From the NCBI GenBank assembly GCA_050736615.1, contig JBOHWL010000095.1, positions 1 to 13,415 of the forward strand: 13,415 nt of DNA. The letters run 5' to 3'. Below the pieces are notes generated by a model. The model did not search any database. It was not told the origin of the DNA and was given only the letters and a program-made list of their open reading frames with translations. This document shows positions 7,452-13,112 of this stretch, piece after piece. Every line of letters begins with the position of its first letter. Position 1 is the first letter of the stretch. The DNA comes from JBOHWJ01 sp050736615. Lineage in GTDB: Bacteria; Desulfobacterota; Binatia; Binatales; Binataceae. Position numbers and translations under genes: made by a program.

Positions 7452-7488
7452 GCGGAACGCTAATTTGCCAGCCTTATGCCCGTTCCGC
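7452..7488. promoter_or_regulatory. Inverted repeat in the divergent VTT/moaB promoter region
   Basis: GCGGAACG (7452-7459) and CGTTCCGC (7481-7488) form a perfect 8 bp inverted repeat around 21 AT-leaning bases, with a small AACGTT palindrome beside it (7489-7494). Half-sites about three helical turns apart between divergent genes suggest an operator. No regulator gene is next to it. Confidence 0.35.
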
Positions 7489-7514
7489 AACGTTAAACAG
7501 GTTCGGATTCTACA

Positions 7515-8012
7515 ATGCCGCACCAACATCCTCATGGCCATCCGCCCGCCTGCCTCGAATTCGCCGTGATCACCGCGAGCGATTCGCGCGATGTTCAAAC
7601 TGACGAAAGCGGCGGCCTGATTTGCAAGCGCCTGGCAGCGGCGGGTCATCGTGTGGCGCATTACGAGATAGTCCCGGATGACCCCCGTATCATTACAGCC
7701 ACCGTGCAAAATCGGCTGACCGACAGCGATGGCGTTATAATCAGTGGCGGGACTGGAATCGCCATACGCGACCTCACGATTGAAGCGGTACGGCCGTTGC
7801 TCGACAAGGAGCTCGACGGGTTTGGAGAATTGTTCCGGATGCTCTCGTATAATGAGATCGGTGCCGCCGCATTTTTGAGCAGGGCATTAGCTGGAATAAG
7901 CCAGAGTAAAATCGTCGTCGCGCTGCCGGGCTCGCCCGAGGCATGTAGGCTGGCGATGGACAAATTGCTTATACCCGAGCTTGGTCATATGGCCCAATTG
8001 CTCAAATCGTGA
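7515..8012 (+). CDS. moaB: Molybdopterin adenylyltransferase-type protein MoaB
   Basis: This 165-residue MoaB/Mog-family protein acts in the cytoplasm in molybdenum-cofactor synthesis, adenylylating molybdopterin before metal insertion. The family signatures are clear: AVITASDSR (17-25) with DESG (30-33), the nucleotide/pterin loop SGGTG (77-81) followed by RDLTIEAVRPLL, then the block from ELFRMLSYNEIGAAAFLSRALAG, and VVALPGSPEA near the end. Length is normal for MoaB. Residues 1-13 carry four histidines at alternate positions (3, 5, 7, 9), an unusual tag that might bind metal. The ATG at 7515 is the natural start. It is followed after 13 bp by the fused molybdopterin synthase gene, so the two form a small cofactor operon. 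Confidence 0.93.
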   Translation: MPHQHPHGHPPACLEFAVITASDSRDVQTDESGGLICKRLAAAGHRVAHYEIVPDDPRIITATVQNRLTDSDGVIISGGTGIAIRDLTIEAVRPLLDKELDGFGELFRMLSYNEIGAAAFLSRALAGISQSKIVVALPGSPEACRLAMDKLLIPELGHMAQLLKS

Positions 8013-8025
8013 ACGCACACCTCCT

Positions 8026-8736
8026 ATGAATCGGCTGACGATAAAATTCTTCGCCACCTTGCGCGAGCGCGCTCATACCACCGAACTGATGCGGGAATTC
8101 CCCGACGGCATCACCGTCGCCGACATGTGGCGGCGGCTGGTCGAGGAATTCCCGGACCTTGCTGGTTATCATGACCGCCTCGCCTTCGCCGTCAATCATG
8201 AATACGTCAAGGACGATTATCGCCCGCGGGACCGGGATGAAATCGCTTTCATACCGCCGGTGAGTGGCGGCGCGATGGAGCCGTGGGTTGGCCCAATCGG
8301 GATTGGGTATACTCCTATCGACGTTGGCGCACTGGAACGGGCAGTGGCCGCCAGCAATGCCGGTGCGACGGTGACCTTCGTTGGCACGACCCGCGATGAC
8401 AACGCCGGCCGGCGCGTACTCAGGCTTGAGTATGAGGCTTACGAACCCATGGCTTTAGGCGAGATACGCAAACTTGCGCTCGAAGCTGGCCGGCGCTGGA
8501 AAATCGTGCGAATAGCCATACAGCATCGGGTCGGACGCGTCGAGATCGGCGAGACCTCGGTCGCGATCGCAGTCTCTGCGCCCCATCGCGCTGAAGCCTT
8601 CGACGCCTGCCGCTTCGCGATCGACCGGCTTAAGGAAGTCGTGCCGATTTGGAAGAAGGAGTACTTCGAGGGGGGCGAAATCTGGGTCGGCTGCCAAACC
8701 TCGCATCCACCGGAACTTCATAGCTCCCCCGGATAG
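8026..8736 (+). CDS. moaX: Fused molybdopterin synthase MoaD-MoaE (MoaX type)
   Basis: This 236-residue protein joins both subunits of molybdopterin synthase, which converts cyclic pyranopterin to molybdopterin. Residues 1-82 are a ubiquitin-like MoaD ending in PPVSGG, with the sulfur-carrying Gly81-Gly82 followed directly by AMEP and then a full MoaE. The MoaE half keeps GTTRD (120-124, Arg123), PHR (186-188), and the catalytic lysines Lys203 and Lys210 in RLKEVVPIWKKEYF, spaced seven apart as in E. coli Lys119/Lys126. The internal Gly-Gly must be freed to carry thiocarboxylate; mycobacterial MoaX is known to be cleaved there. Met84 could also be a relic or an internal start for MoaE. ATG 8026 is chosen over an upstream in-frame ATG at 7989 inside moaB because MoaD begins here. 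Confidence 0.94.
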   Translation: MNRLTIKFFATLRERAHTTELMREFPDGITVADMWRRLVEEFPDLAGYHDRLAFAVNHEYVKDDYRPRDRDEIAFIPPVSGGAMEPWVGPIGIGYTPIDVGALERAVAASNAGATVTFVGTTRDDNAGRRVLRLEYEAYEPMALGEIRKLALEAGRRWKIVRIAIQHRVGRVEIGETSVAIAVSAPHRAEAFDACRFAIDRLKEVVPIWKKEYFEGGEIWVGCQTSHPPELHSSPG

Positions 8737-8790
8737 ACGCTCACGCGACGAGCGCTACCGAATTCTCTTCCAGACTGCGGCCGGTGCTGG

Positions 8791-8820
8791 CGGTCACAGT
8801 GGCTAGCGTAAGGTTGACCG
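8791..8820. promoter_or_regulatory. Short inverted repeat upstream of ispH
   Basis: CGGTCA (8791-8796) and TGACCG (8815-8820) form a 6 bp inverted repeat with an 18-base spacer, in the 112 bp between moaX and ispH. The right arm overlaps TTGACC, a fair -35 box, but no good -10 lies at the right distance. A promoter with operator is possible but weak. Confidence 0.2.
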
Positions 8821-8848
8821 AGCGGCCAGTATCAAATAAGGAAGGCAC

Positions 8849-9793
8849 ATGATGCCGAGGGGAACGTCGGTTGAAAAAATCATCCTCGCCGAACCGCGCG
8901 GCTTCTGCGCGGGCGTCGATCGCGCGGTTGAAGCGGTGCGCGGCGCCCTGCGTGAATATGGCGCGCCACTCTACGTCAGGCATCAAATCGTCCATAACCG
9001 TTTTGTGCTTGAGGCGCTCGAAAAAGAGGGCGCGATTTTCGTCGAGAATCTCGATGGGGTGCCCGAGGGCCAACGCGTGATTTTTAGCGCGCACGGCGTC
9101 GCGCCGAGTGAATGGGATCACGCCCGCCAGCGCCGCCTGCGCGTCATCGACGCGACTTGCCCACTCGTCACCAAGGTCCATTCGGAGGTCGAACGCTATG
9201 CCAACGAGGATCGCACCGTGATCCTGATTGGCCATGCCGGACATGAGGAAGTTAAAGGCACTTTGGGCGTCGCGCCGGGCAAGGTGCTGTTAGTGGGCAC
9301 GGTCGAGGAAGCCGCCACAATCGCCGTGCCTGACGGCGCACGGGTGGCGGCGGCCACCCAGACCACCCTGAGCGTTGACGACACCCTCGATATTATGGAC
9401 ATGCTCAAGCAGCGTTTTCCTGGCCTTGCGATGCCGAAGACTGATGATATCTGCTACGCCACGCAAAATCGGCAGAATGCGGTCAAGGAACTGGTTGAGG
9501 TCAGCGATGTGGTGCTGGTGGTGGGTTCCAAGCAGAGTTCCAACGCCAACCGGATGGTCGAAGTGGCGCGCATGCGTGGCGGACGCGCTTATCTGGTCGA
9601 TTCACTCGCCGATGTCGAACCCGAGATGTTGACCGGAGTGCGGGCGCTGGGACTTACCGCGAGCGCGTCTTCACCTGAATGGCTGGTGGAGGAAATCGTC
9701 GGTGCGTTTTCGCAGCGCGGAGCCGAAGTGGAGTTGCTGAAGCTTAAGGAGGAGCGGATTCATTTTCCACTGCCCCGGCCGGCCGCTGAATAA
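8849..9793 (+). CDS. ispH: 4-hydroxy-3-methylbut-2-enyl diphosphate reductase
   Basis: This 314-residue enzyme catalyses the last step of the methylerythritol phosphate pathway, reducing HMBPP to IPP and DMAPP. The three cysteines that hold the iron-sulfur cluster are present: Cys20 (EPRGFCAGVDRAVE), Cys104 (DATCPLVTKVH) and Cys202 (DDICYATQNRQ). Substrate-site residues also stand out: His49 (QIVHNRF), His82 (SAHGV), His132-Glu133 (GHAGHEEVKG, the catalytic Glu), and TQTTLS at 170-175. Length is typical. A strong AAGGAAGG ribosome-binding site ends a few bases before ATG 8849; a second ATG follows directly. It stands alone, 112 bp after moaX, and shows that this organism makes isoprenoids by the non-mevalonate route with ferredoxin or flavodoxin as likely donor. 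Confidence 0.97.
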   Translation: MMPRGTSVEKIILAEPRGFCAGVDRAVEAVRGALREYGAPLYVRHQIVHNRFVLEALEKEGAIFVENLDGVPEGQRVIFSAHGVAPSEWDHARQRRLRVIDATCPLVTKVHSEVERYANEDRTVILIGHAGHEEVKGTLGVAPGKVLLVGTVEEAATIAVPDGARVAAATQTTLSVDDTLDIMDMLKQRFPGLAMPKTDDICYATQNRQNAVKELVEVSDVVLVVGSKQSSNANRMVEVARMRGGRAYLVDSLADVEPEMLTGVRALGLTASASSPEWLVEEIVGAFSQRGAEVELLKLKEERIHFPLPRPAAE

Positions 9794-9874
9794 GGCGGGG
9801 TCCGGGCTGAATAGAGCAGGGGGGGCGTGGCTTTCCGGACGGCGGCGTACCGGGGTAACGAAGTCCGTCCCCGC

Positions 9875-9885
9875 AAGGAGGGAGG
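9875..9885 (+). promoter_or_regulatory. Strong but distant ribosome-binding site
   Basis: AAGGAGGGAGG is an almost ideal Shine-Dalgarno, yet it ends 15 bases before the TTG at 9901 and 18 before the ATG at 9904. There is no in-frame start codon closer. It follows a leader with possible pairing between GCGGGG (9795-9800) and CCCCGC (9868-9873). Confidence 0.4.
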
Positions 9886-9903
9886 CAGGCGCACGACGCC
9901 TTG

Positions 9904-10545
9904 ATGCGGCGGCAAGACGGCTATATCGCGGTCGAAGGGCCGATCGGGGTGGGCAAAACCAGCCTCGCGCGGGCGCTCGGTCGCGAACTGGGCGCACGGC
10001 TGCTGCTGGAAGAAAGCGACAGCAATCCCTTCCTCGCGCGCTTCTATGAAGATCCGGACAAGTATGCGCTTTCAGCCCAGCTTTACTTCTTATTGACCCG
10101 CTACAATCAGCAACGGTCGCTGGCGCAGCAAGACCTGTTTGCCCACGCCACGGTGGCGGATTATCTGCTCGCCAAAGATCGTATTTTTGCAAGCCTCAAT
10201 CTGTCCAGCGACGAACTAGGCTTATACGAAAACGTTTACCGCCTGCTCGATGGAAGCTTACCAAAACCCGACTTGGTGGTTTATATGAACGCACGGGTCG
10301 AGGTGCTGGCGGAGCGCCTGCGCAAACGCAAGCGGGATTTCGAACGCCACATAAGCCTCCACTATCTCCAACGGGTGTCGGAGGCCTTCCGCGACTTCTT
10401 CTTCTATTACGACGAAACGCCGCTGCTGGTCGTCGATACTTCGGAATTGGATTTCGTCGCCGATTCCGCAGATCTGAACGAACTGATCAATGAAATCGAC
10501 CGCGCGGGTGACGGCGTGCTGCATTTCGTCCCGCGCAAGCATTAG
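9904..10545 (+). CDS. Deoxynucleoside kinase (dCK/dGK-like)
   Basis: This 213-residue cytoplasmic kinase phosphorylates deoxynucleosides in nucleotide salvage. It has a P-loop GPIGVGKTS (12-20), the catalytic acidic pair Glu36-Glu37, the base-recognition region SAQLYFLLTRYNQQ (57-70, Gln59 and Arg66), the DR pair Asp92-Arg93 in LLAKDRIF, and an arginine-rich lid RLRKRKRDFERH. This matches the bacterial dGK/dAK group; which base is preferred cannot be told. An in-frame TTG sits directly before the ATG at 9904. The best Shine-Dalgarno, AAGGAGGGAGG (9875-9885), lies 15-18 bases upstream, further than usual, with no in-frame start nearer. It ends 4 bp from the convergent pterin dehydratase gene. 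Confidence 0.92.
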   Translation: MRRQDGYIAVEGPIGVGKTSLARALGRELGARLLLEESDSNPFLARFYEDPDKYALSAQLYFLLTRYNQQRSLAQQDLFAHATVADYLLAKDRIFASLNLSSDELGLYENVYRLLDGSLPKPDLVVYMNARVEVLAERLRKRKRDFERHISLHYLQRVSEAFRDFFFYYDETPLLVVDTSELDFVADSADLNELINEIDRAGDGVLHFVPRKH

Positions 10546-10549
10546 CGTT

Positions 10550-10852
10550 TCAGGATGACGCGCCGCTGTATTTGCCATAAGCCTGTTCGATGTCGCTGGC
10601 CAAGCGCAGATCCTTCTCGGTCACGCCACCCTCGCTGTGAGTCGAACAGGTGAAGGTTATGCGCGTGTAATTCACCAGCATGTCGGGATGGTGATCCGCG
10701 CTTTCCGCCATGGCCGCAACCTGGTTGATAAAACGGATGCCGGCCATAAATTCCTTGAACCGAAACAGTTTGCTGATGGCGTCGTTTTGATATTGCCATC
10801 CCGAAAGGGATTTGAGCCCGGCCGTGATCTCTTCGACGGTGAGCTTTGCCAT
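10550..10852 (-). CDS. Pterin-4a-carbinolamine dehydratase
   Basis: This 100-residue enzyme dehydrates 4a-hydroxy-tetrahydropterin, recycling the cofactor of aromatic amino acid hydroxylases, and in some bacteria serves other pterin roles. The signature is intact: His54-His55-Pro56 (ESADHHPDML), Tyr62, and THSEGGVTEKD with His72. Length is standard. The frame is open far upstream, but ATG 10852 is set by a good GGAGGA ribosome-binding site 9 bases before it and by the family N-terminus MAKLTVEEI. No phenylalanine hydroxylase gene is in the window. Molybdenum-cofactor genes lie about 2 kb away but not in the same operon. It is convergent with the kinase gene, 4 bp apart. Confidence 0.95.
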   Translation of the reverse strand: MAKLTVEEITAGLKSLSGWQYQNDAISKLFRFKEFMAGIRFINQVAAMAESADHHPDMLVNYTRITFTCSTHSEGGVTEKDLRLASDIEQAYGKYSGASS

Positions 10853-10975
10853 TGCGGCAATCCTCCGGCTTGTAATTAATGATAGACGAATTTCATTATC
10901 CGGCCGCGCGCATCGCGAGTCTCGCCTTCGCATCGGGCACCGGCCACTGATGGTTGTTCGGCATGGCGCTCCATA

Positions 10976-10984
10976 TGGTATAGA
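10976..10984 (+). promoter_or_regulatory. Candidate extended -10 promoter for the MaoC operon
   Basis: TGG (10976-10978) joined to TATAGA (10979-10984) is an extended -10 element, with TTGTTC (10954-10959) 19 bases upstream as a weak -35. It would give a leader of about 95 bases before the ATG at 11085. The rest of the 232 bp between the pterin dehydratase and MaoC genes (10853-11084) holds nothing else I recognise. Confidence 0.3.
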
Positions 10985-11084
10985 TGCGGTTCGACGGGCA
11001 TCGCTCGCGAATCCGGCCATTGGCGCGCGGCGCTCGAGTGATTGGCGGTGCGACGCCGCCCCCATTTCAACATAGGATTCAGTT

Positions 11085-11534
11085 ATGGCGAACAAATATG
11101 TTACCGAGGAGGCGCGCAAGCAAATCGGCAAAGCCGGCGAGCCGCGCACGTTCGAGGTCGAACGCGGCGCGATCCGCCGTTTTGCCGACGCAATCGGAGA
11201 TCCGAGCGCGCTCTTCAACGATGAAAAGGCTGCGCGCGCGACCCGCTTCGGCGGCATGATCGCGCCACCCACTTTCTGCCGCTCGCTCGGCGCCGCAATT
11301 CCCGAGGTCAAACTGGAGATGCCCTCCTTTCGCGCGCTCGACGGTGGTTCCGACTGGGAATATTTCGAGCCGATTCGCTCCGGCGATCGCATCACGGTGC
11401 AAAGCAAAATCGCGGATTTGCGCGAAAGCCAAGGCCGGCTTGGACCGATGGTCTTTATCACCACGGAAACCACTTACACCAATCAATACGGCGTGGTCTG
11501 CGCGGTCCAGCGCTCGACTGGCATCCGCTATTGA
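11085..11534 (+). CDS. MaoC-like dehydratase N-type subunit (HadA-like), apparently non-catalytic
   Basis: This 149-residue single hot-dog-fold protein is of the FAS1-like/MaoC N-terminal dehydratase type. At the place of the hydratase motif GDxxxxHxD it reads AIGDPSALFND (36-46): Asp39 is kept, but Phe44 replaces the catalytic His. The following FGGMIAPPTF and SDWEYFEPIRSGDRI segments are usual for HadA/HadC-type subunits, which pair with an active MaoC partner and shape the acyl-chain tunnel. The partner gene follows after 31 bp. An AGGA lies about 8 bases before ATG 11085. The likely role is the structural half of a heterodimeric (R)-3-hydroxyacyl-CoA or -ACP dehydratase/hydratase; the acyl substrate is unknown. 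Confidence 0.88.
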   Translation: MANKYVTEEARKQIGKAGEPRTFEVERGAIRRFADAIGDPSALFNDEKAARATRFGGMIAPPTFCRSLGAAIPEVKLEMPSFRALDGGSDWEYFEPIRSGDRITVQSKIADLRESQGRLGPMVFITTETTYTNQYGVVCAVQRSTGIRY

Positions 11535-11550
11535 CGCGGGCGCGGAGCTT

Positions 11551-11556
11551 AGGAGG
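11551..11556 (+). promoter_or_regulatory. Ribosome-binding site of the catalytic MaoC gene
   Basis: AGGAGG lies 9 bases before ATG 11566. It decides that start against the long upstream open frame, which shadows the preceding gene. Confidence 0.75.
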
Positions 11557-11565
11557 AAATTGGCA

Positions 11566-12009
11566 ATGGGGCGCAAGCAATTCTATTTCGAAGACGTCGA
11601 GGCCGGCAGCGAAATCCCGGCGCTCGAAAAAGACCCAACCACCCAGCAACTGGTCAAGTACGCCGGCGCCTCCGGCGACTTCTACCAGATCCATTACGAC
11701 AAGGATTTCGCGCTTAAGAATAATTTGCCCGGTGTCATCCTGCACGGCGCTCTCAAAAACGCCTTCCTGGGTCAGCTCATGACTGATTTTGCCGGCGAAC
11801 AAGGTTGGCTGCGGAAGCTTTCGGTGCAATATCGCGGCATGGATCAGCCCGGCTCCAAAGTCGTATGCAAGGGCAAGGTGGTGCGCAAATACGTCGAAGG
11901 CGGCGACCATCTGGTTGACTGCGAGATTTGGCTGGAAAATGTGAAAGGTGAAAAAACCACACCTGGCAGCGCAACCGTGACGTTGCCTTCGCGCGAAACC
12001 CGTCACTGA
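11566..12009 (+). CDS. MaoC-like (R)-hydratase/dehydratase, catalytic subunit (HadB-like)
   Basis: This 147-residue hot-dog-fold enzyme carries the complete R-hydratase motif: YAGASGDFYQIHYD (32-45) with Asp38 and His43 as catalytic residues, followed by LPGVILHGALKNAFLGQL. These residues activate water for reversible hydration of a trans-2-enoyl thioester. The C-terminal strands (LSVQYRGMDQPGSKVVCKGKV split across residues 85-105) fit the family. Because the preceding gene encodes a partner lacking the His, the two probably make a heterodimer like mycobacterial HadAB. The gene is followed after 8 bp by the di-iron protein gene, so the three are one operon. It could act in fatty-acid or polyketide synthesis or in degradation of an acyl-CoA; context with the di-iron protein favours an oxidative acyl-CoA pathway. 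Confidence 0.92.
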   Translation: MGRKQFYFEDVEAGSEIPALEKDPTTQQLVKYAGASGDFYQIHYDKDFALKNNLPGVILHGALKNAFLGQLMTDFAGEQGWLRKLSVQYRGMDQPGSKVVCKGKVVRKYVEGGDHLVDCEIWLENVKGEKTTPGSATVTLPSRETRH

Positions 12010-12017
12010 GGGCCTCG

Positions 12018-12776
12018 ATGGCACCGCGGCGGCAGTTCGCTCCCGGCGCTGTCGAGGCCGAGGATGTGCGACGCGGGCGCGTCGAGCCTAACTACGTCAA
12101 AGTGCTGACGCGGCTGCTGGCTGCTCACGCGCTGGCGGAAAAACTGACTGCCGTCGGTTATCAGGCGGCGCTCGAAAGCCTCCGCGATTCGCCGCTGCGT
12201 GCCACGGTCGAAAAAAATCTCGCTGAAGAACGCAAGCACGCGCGCTTGATCTATCGGCTGCTGGAGGAACTGGGCGTCAGCGAAGCGCATGCCGATCGCT
12301 CGCTTATCAGCGCGGTGAAATCACCGTCGTTCGAAGCGCCGCGCCGTTTCGCCGAGCGCGTCAGTGATCAACTCGAACTGCTGATGGCCAGTGTCAGCCT
12401 CGATATGACCGGTTTCATGATGATCGGGGTGAACTATCGTGAATCCAGCTATGCGCCGCATGCGCGCGCGGCCGAGGTTATCCTGGCCGAGGAGGAGGAC
12501 CACGAGTTGTTCGCGGCCGGCGAGTTGGCCGACGCGGCGGCGCGTTTTGGCGTCGCGCGTGTCAACGACACGCTGCGAATATGGGTTCCGCGCGCGGCCA
12601 ACTTCTTCGGTCCGCCGGGCAGCGGATTTACCGCCGAATGTATTCGCTACGGACTCAAGGCGCGCGACAACGGCGAAATCGCGGAGCTCTATCTGTCGAT
12701 GCTCGAGCGGCGGCTGCTGCAAGCCGGCCTCGAGATGCCGCGGCTTAGCTCGAGCTATCCCCATACGACGGTCTGA
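12018..12776 (+). CDS. Di-iron ferritin-like protein, PaaA/PaaC-related
   Basis: This 252-residue all-helical protein appears to hold a carboxylate-bridged di-iron site. The ligand set can be read directly: Glu41 and the EERKH motif (Glu71, His74) in the first half, Asp129 and EEEDH (Glu159, His162) in the second. Both halves have exactly 30 residues between the first and second carboxylate. This pattern is typical of ferritin-like oxygenases; overall form and DMTGFMMIGVN suggest kinship to the phenylacetyl-CoA epoxidase family, though identity with PaaA or PaaC is not established. Unlike PaaC-type structural subunits it seems to keep all ligands. ATG 12018 follows the MaoC stop by 8 bp, with a weak GAGGG. 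No reductase subunit gene is in the window. An acyl-CoA-dependent oxygenation followed by hydration is a plausible inference. Confidence 0.8.
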   Translation: MAPRRQFAPGAVEAEDVRRGRVEPNYVKVLTRLLAAHALAEKLTAVGYQAALESLRDSPLRATVEKNLAEERKHARLIYRLLEELGVSEAHADRSLISAVKSPSFEAPRRFAERVSDQLELLMASVSLDMTGFMMIGVNYRESSYAPHARAAEVILAEEEDHELFAAGELADAAARFGVARVNDTLRIWVPRAANFFGPPGSGFTAECIRYGLKARDNGEIAELYLSMLERRLLQAGLEMPRLSSSYPHTTV

Positions 12777-12853
12777 GCTGCGCCGCTTTTGCCTGACAGG
12801 ACGCGCGTTAATCTCGCATTCCCGCATGAGATGAAGGACGCGCACGCTATTCC

Positions 12854-12895
12854 GCACCAGCCGGCACCCAGTCGCTGCTGGTGCCGCTGACTTTT
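12854..12895 (+). terminator. Candidate terminator or attenuator with competing hairpins
   Basis: Two stems share one right arm: GCACCAGC (12854-12861) pairs with GCTGGTGC (12877-12884), and CGGCACC (12862-12868) pairs with GGTGCCG (12880-12886). Four T residues follow at 12892-12895. It lies about 80 bases after the di-iron gene and may end that operon. The T-run is short, so termination would be weak. Confidence 0.35.
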
Positions 12896-12914
12896 GCTAA
12901 AGTACTACGGGCGC

Positions 12915-12950
12915 ATATGCGTGGTCGCGTACTCGCGCGACCACGCACAT
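12915..12950. repeat. Long perfect hairpin between the di-iron and LLM genes
   Basis: A 12 bp perfect inverted repeat, TGCGTGGTCGCG (12918-12929) and CGCGACCACGCA (12936-12947), closes a 6-base loop; two more pairs form beyond one mismatch, to 12915 and 12950. No T-run follows. The rest of the 336 bp gap (12777-13112) shows no credible gene. It may be a transcript-end hairpin, a REP-like element or a regulatory stem upstream of the LLM gene. Confidence 0.6.
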
Positions 12951-13112
12951 CTGGAGCCCCATCCGTGCGAACTGATGTTGCGCACCCATGTCTGAAAGCG
13001 CCGCTCGTTTCCGCGCCAGGTCCTTGTCAGCGGCGGCATCGCCATAGTAATGCTCGCGGCATCGGCCGGACATGTCGGCGCGGAAGCTCGGCGGCGGCTA
13101 CAGGAGAGACAT

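Noticed and set aside
8814..8842. TTGACC as a sigma-70 promoter for ispH
   Set aside because: No acceptable -10 box occurs 16-18 bases downstream, so I listed only the inverted repeat.
10949..11075. Small 41-codon frame before the MaoC operon
   Set aside because: It has no ribosome-binding site, arginine-rich shadow-like composition and no recognisable pattern.
10853..11473. Long upstream open frame joined to the pterin dehydratase
   Set aside because: It is antisense to the MaoC-like gene, has no domain pattern, and the 100-residue gene has its own ribosome-binding site.
12989..13051. Short frame in the gap before the LLM gene
   Set aside because: It has only about 19 codons, no ribosome-binding site and no recognisable peptide.
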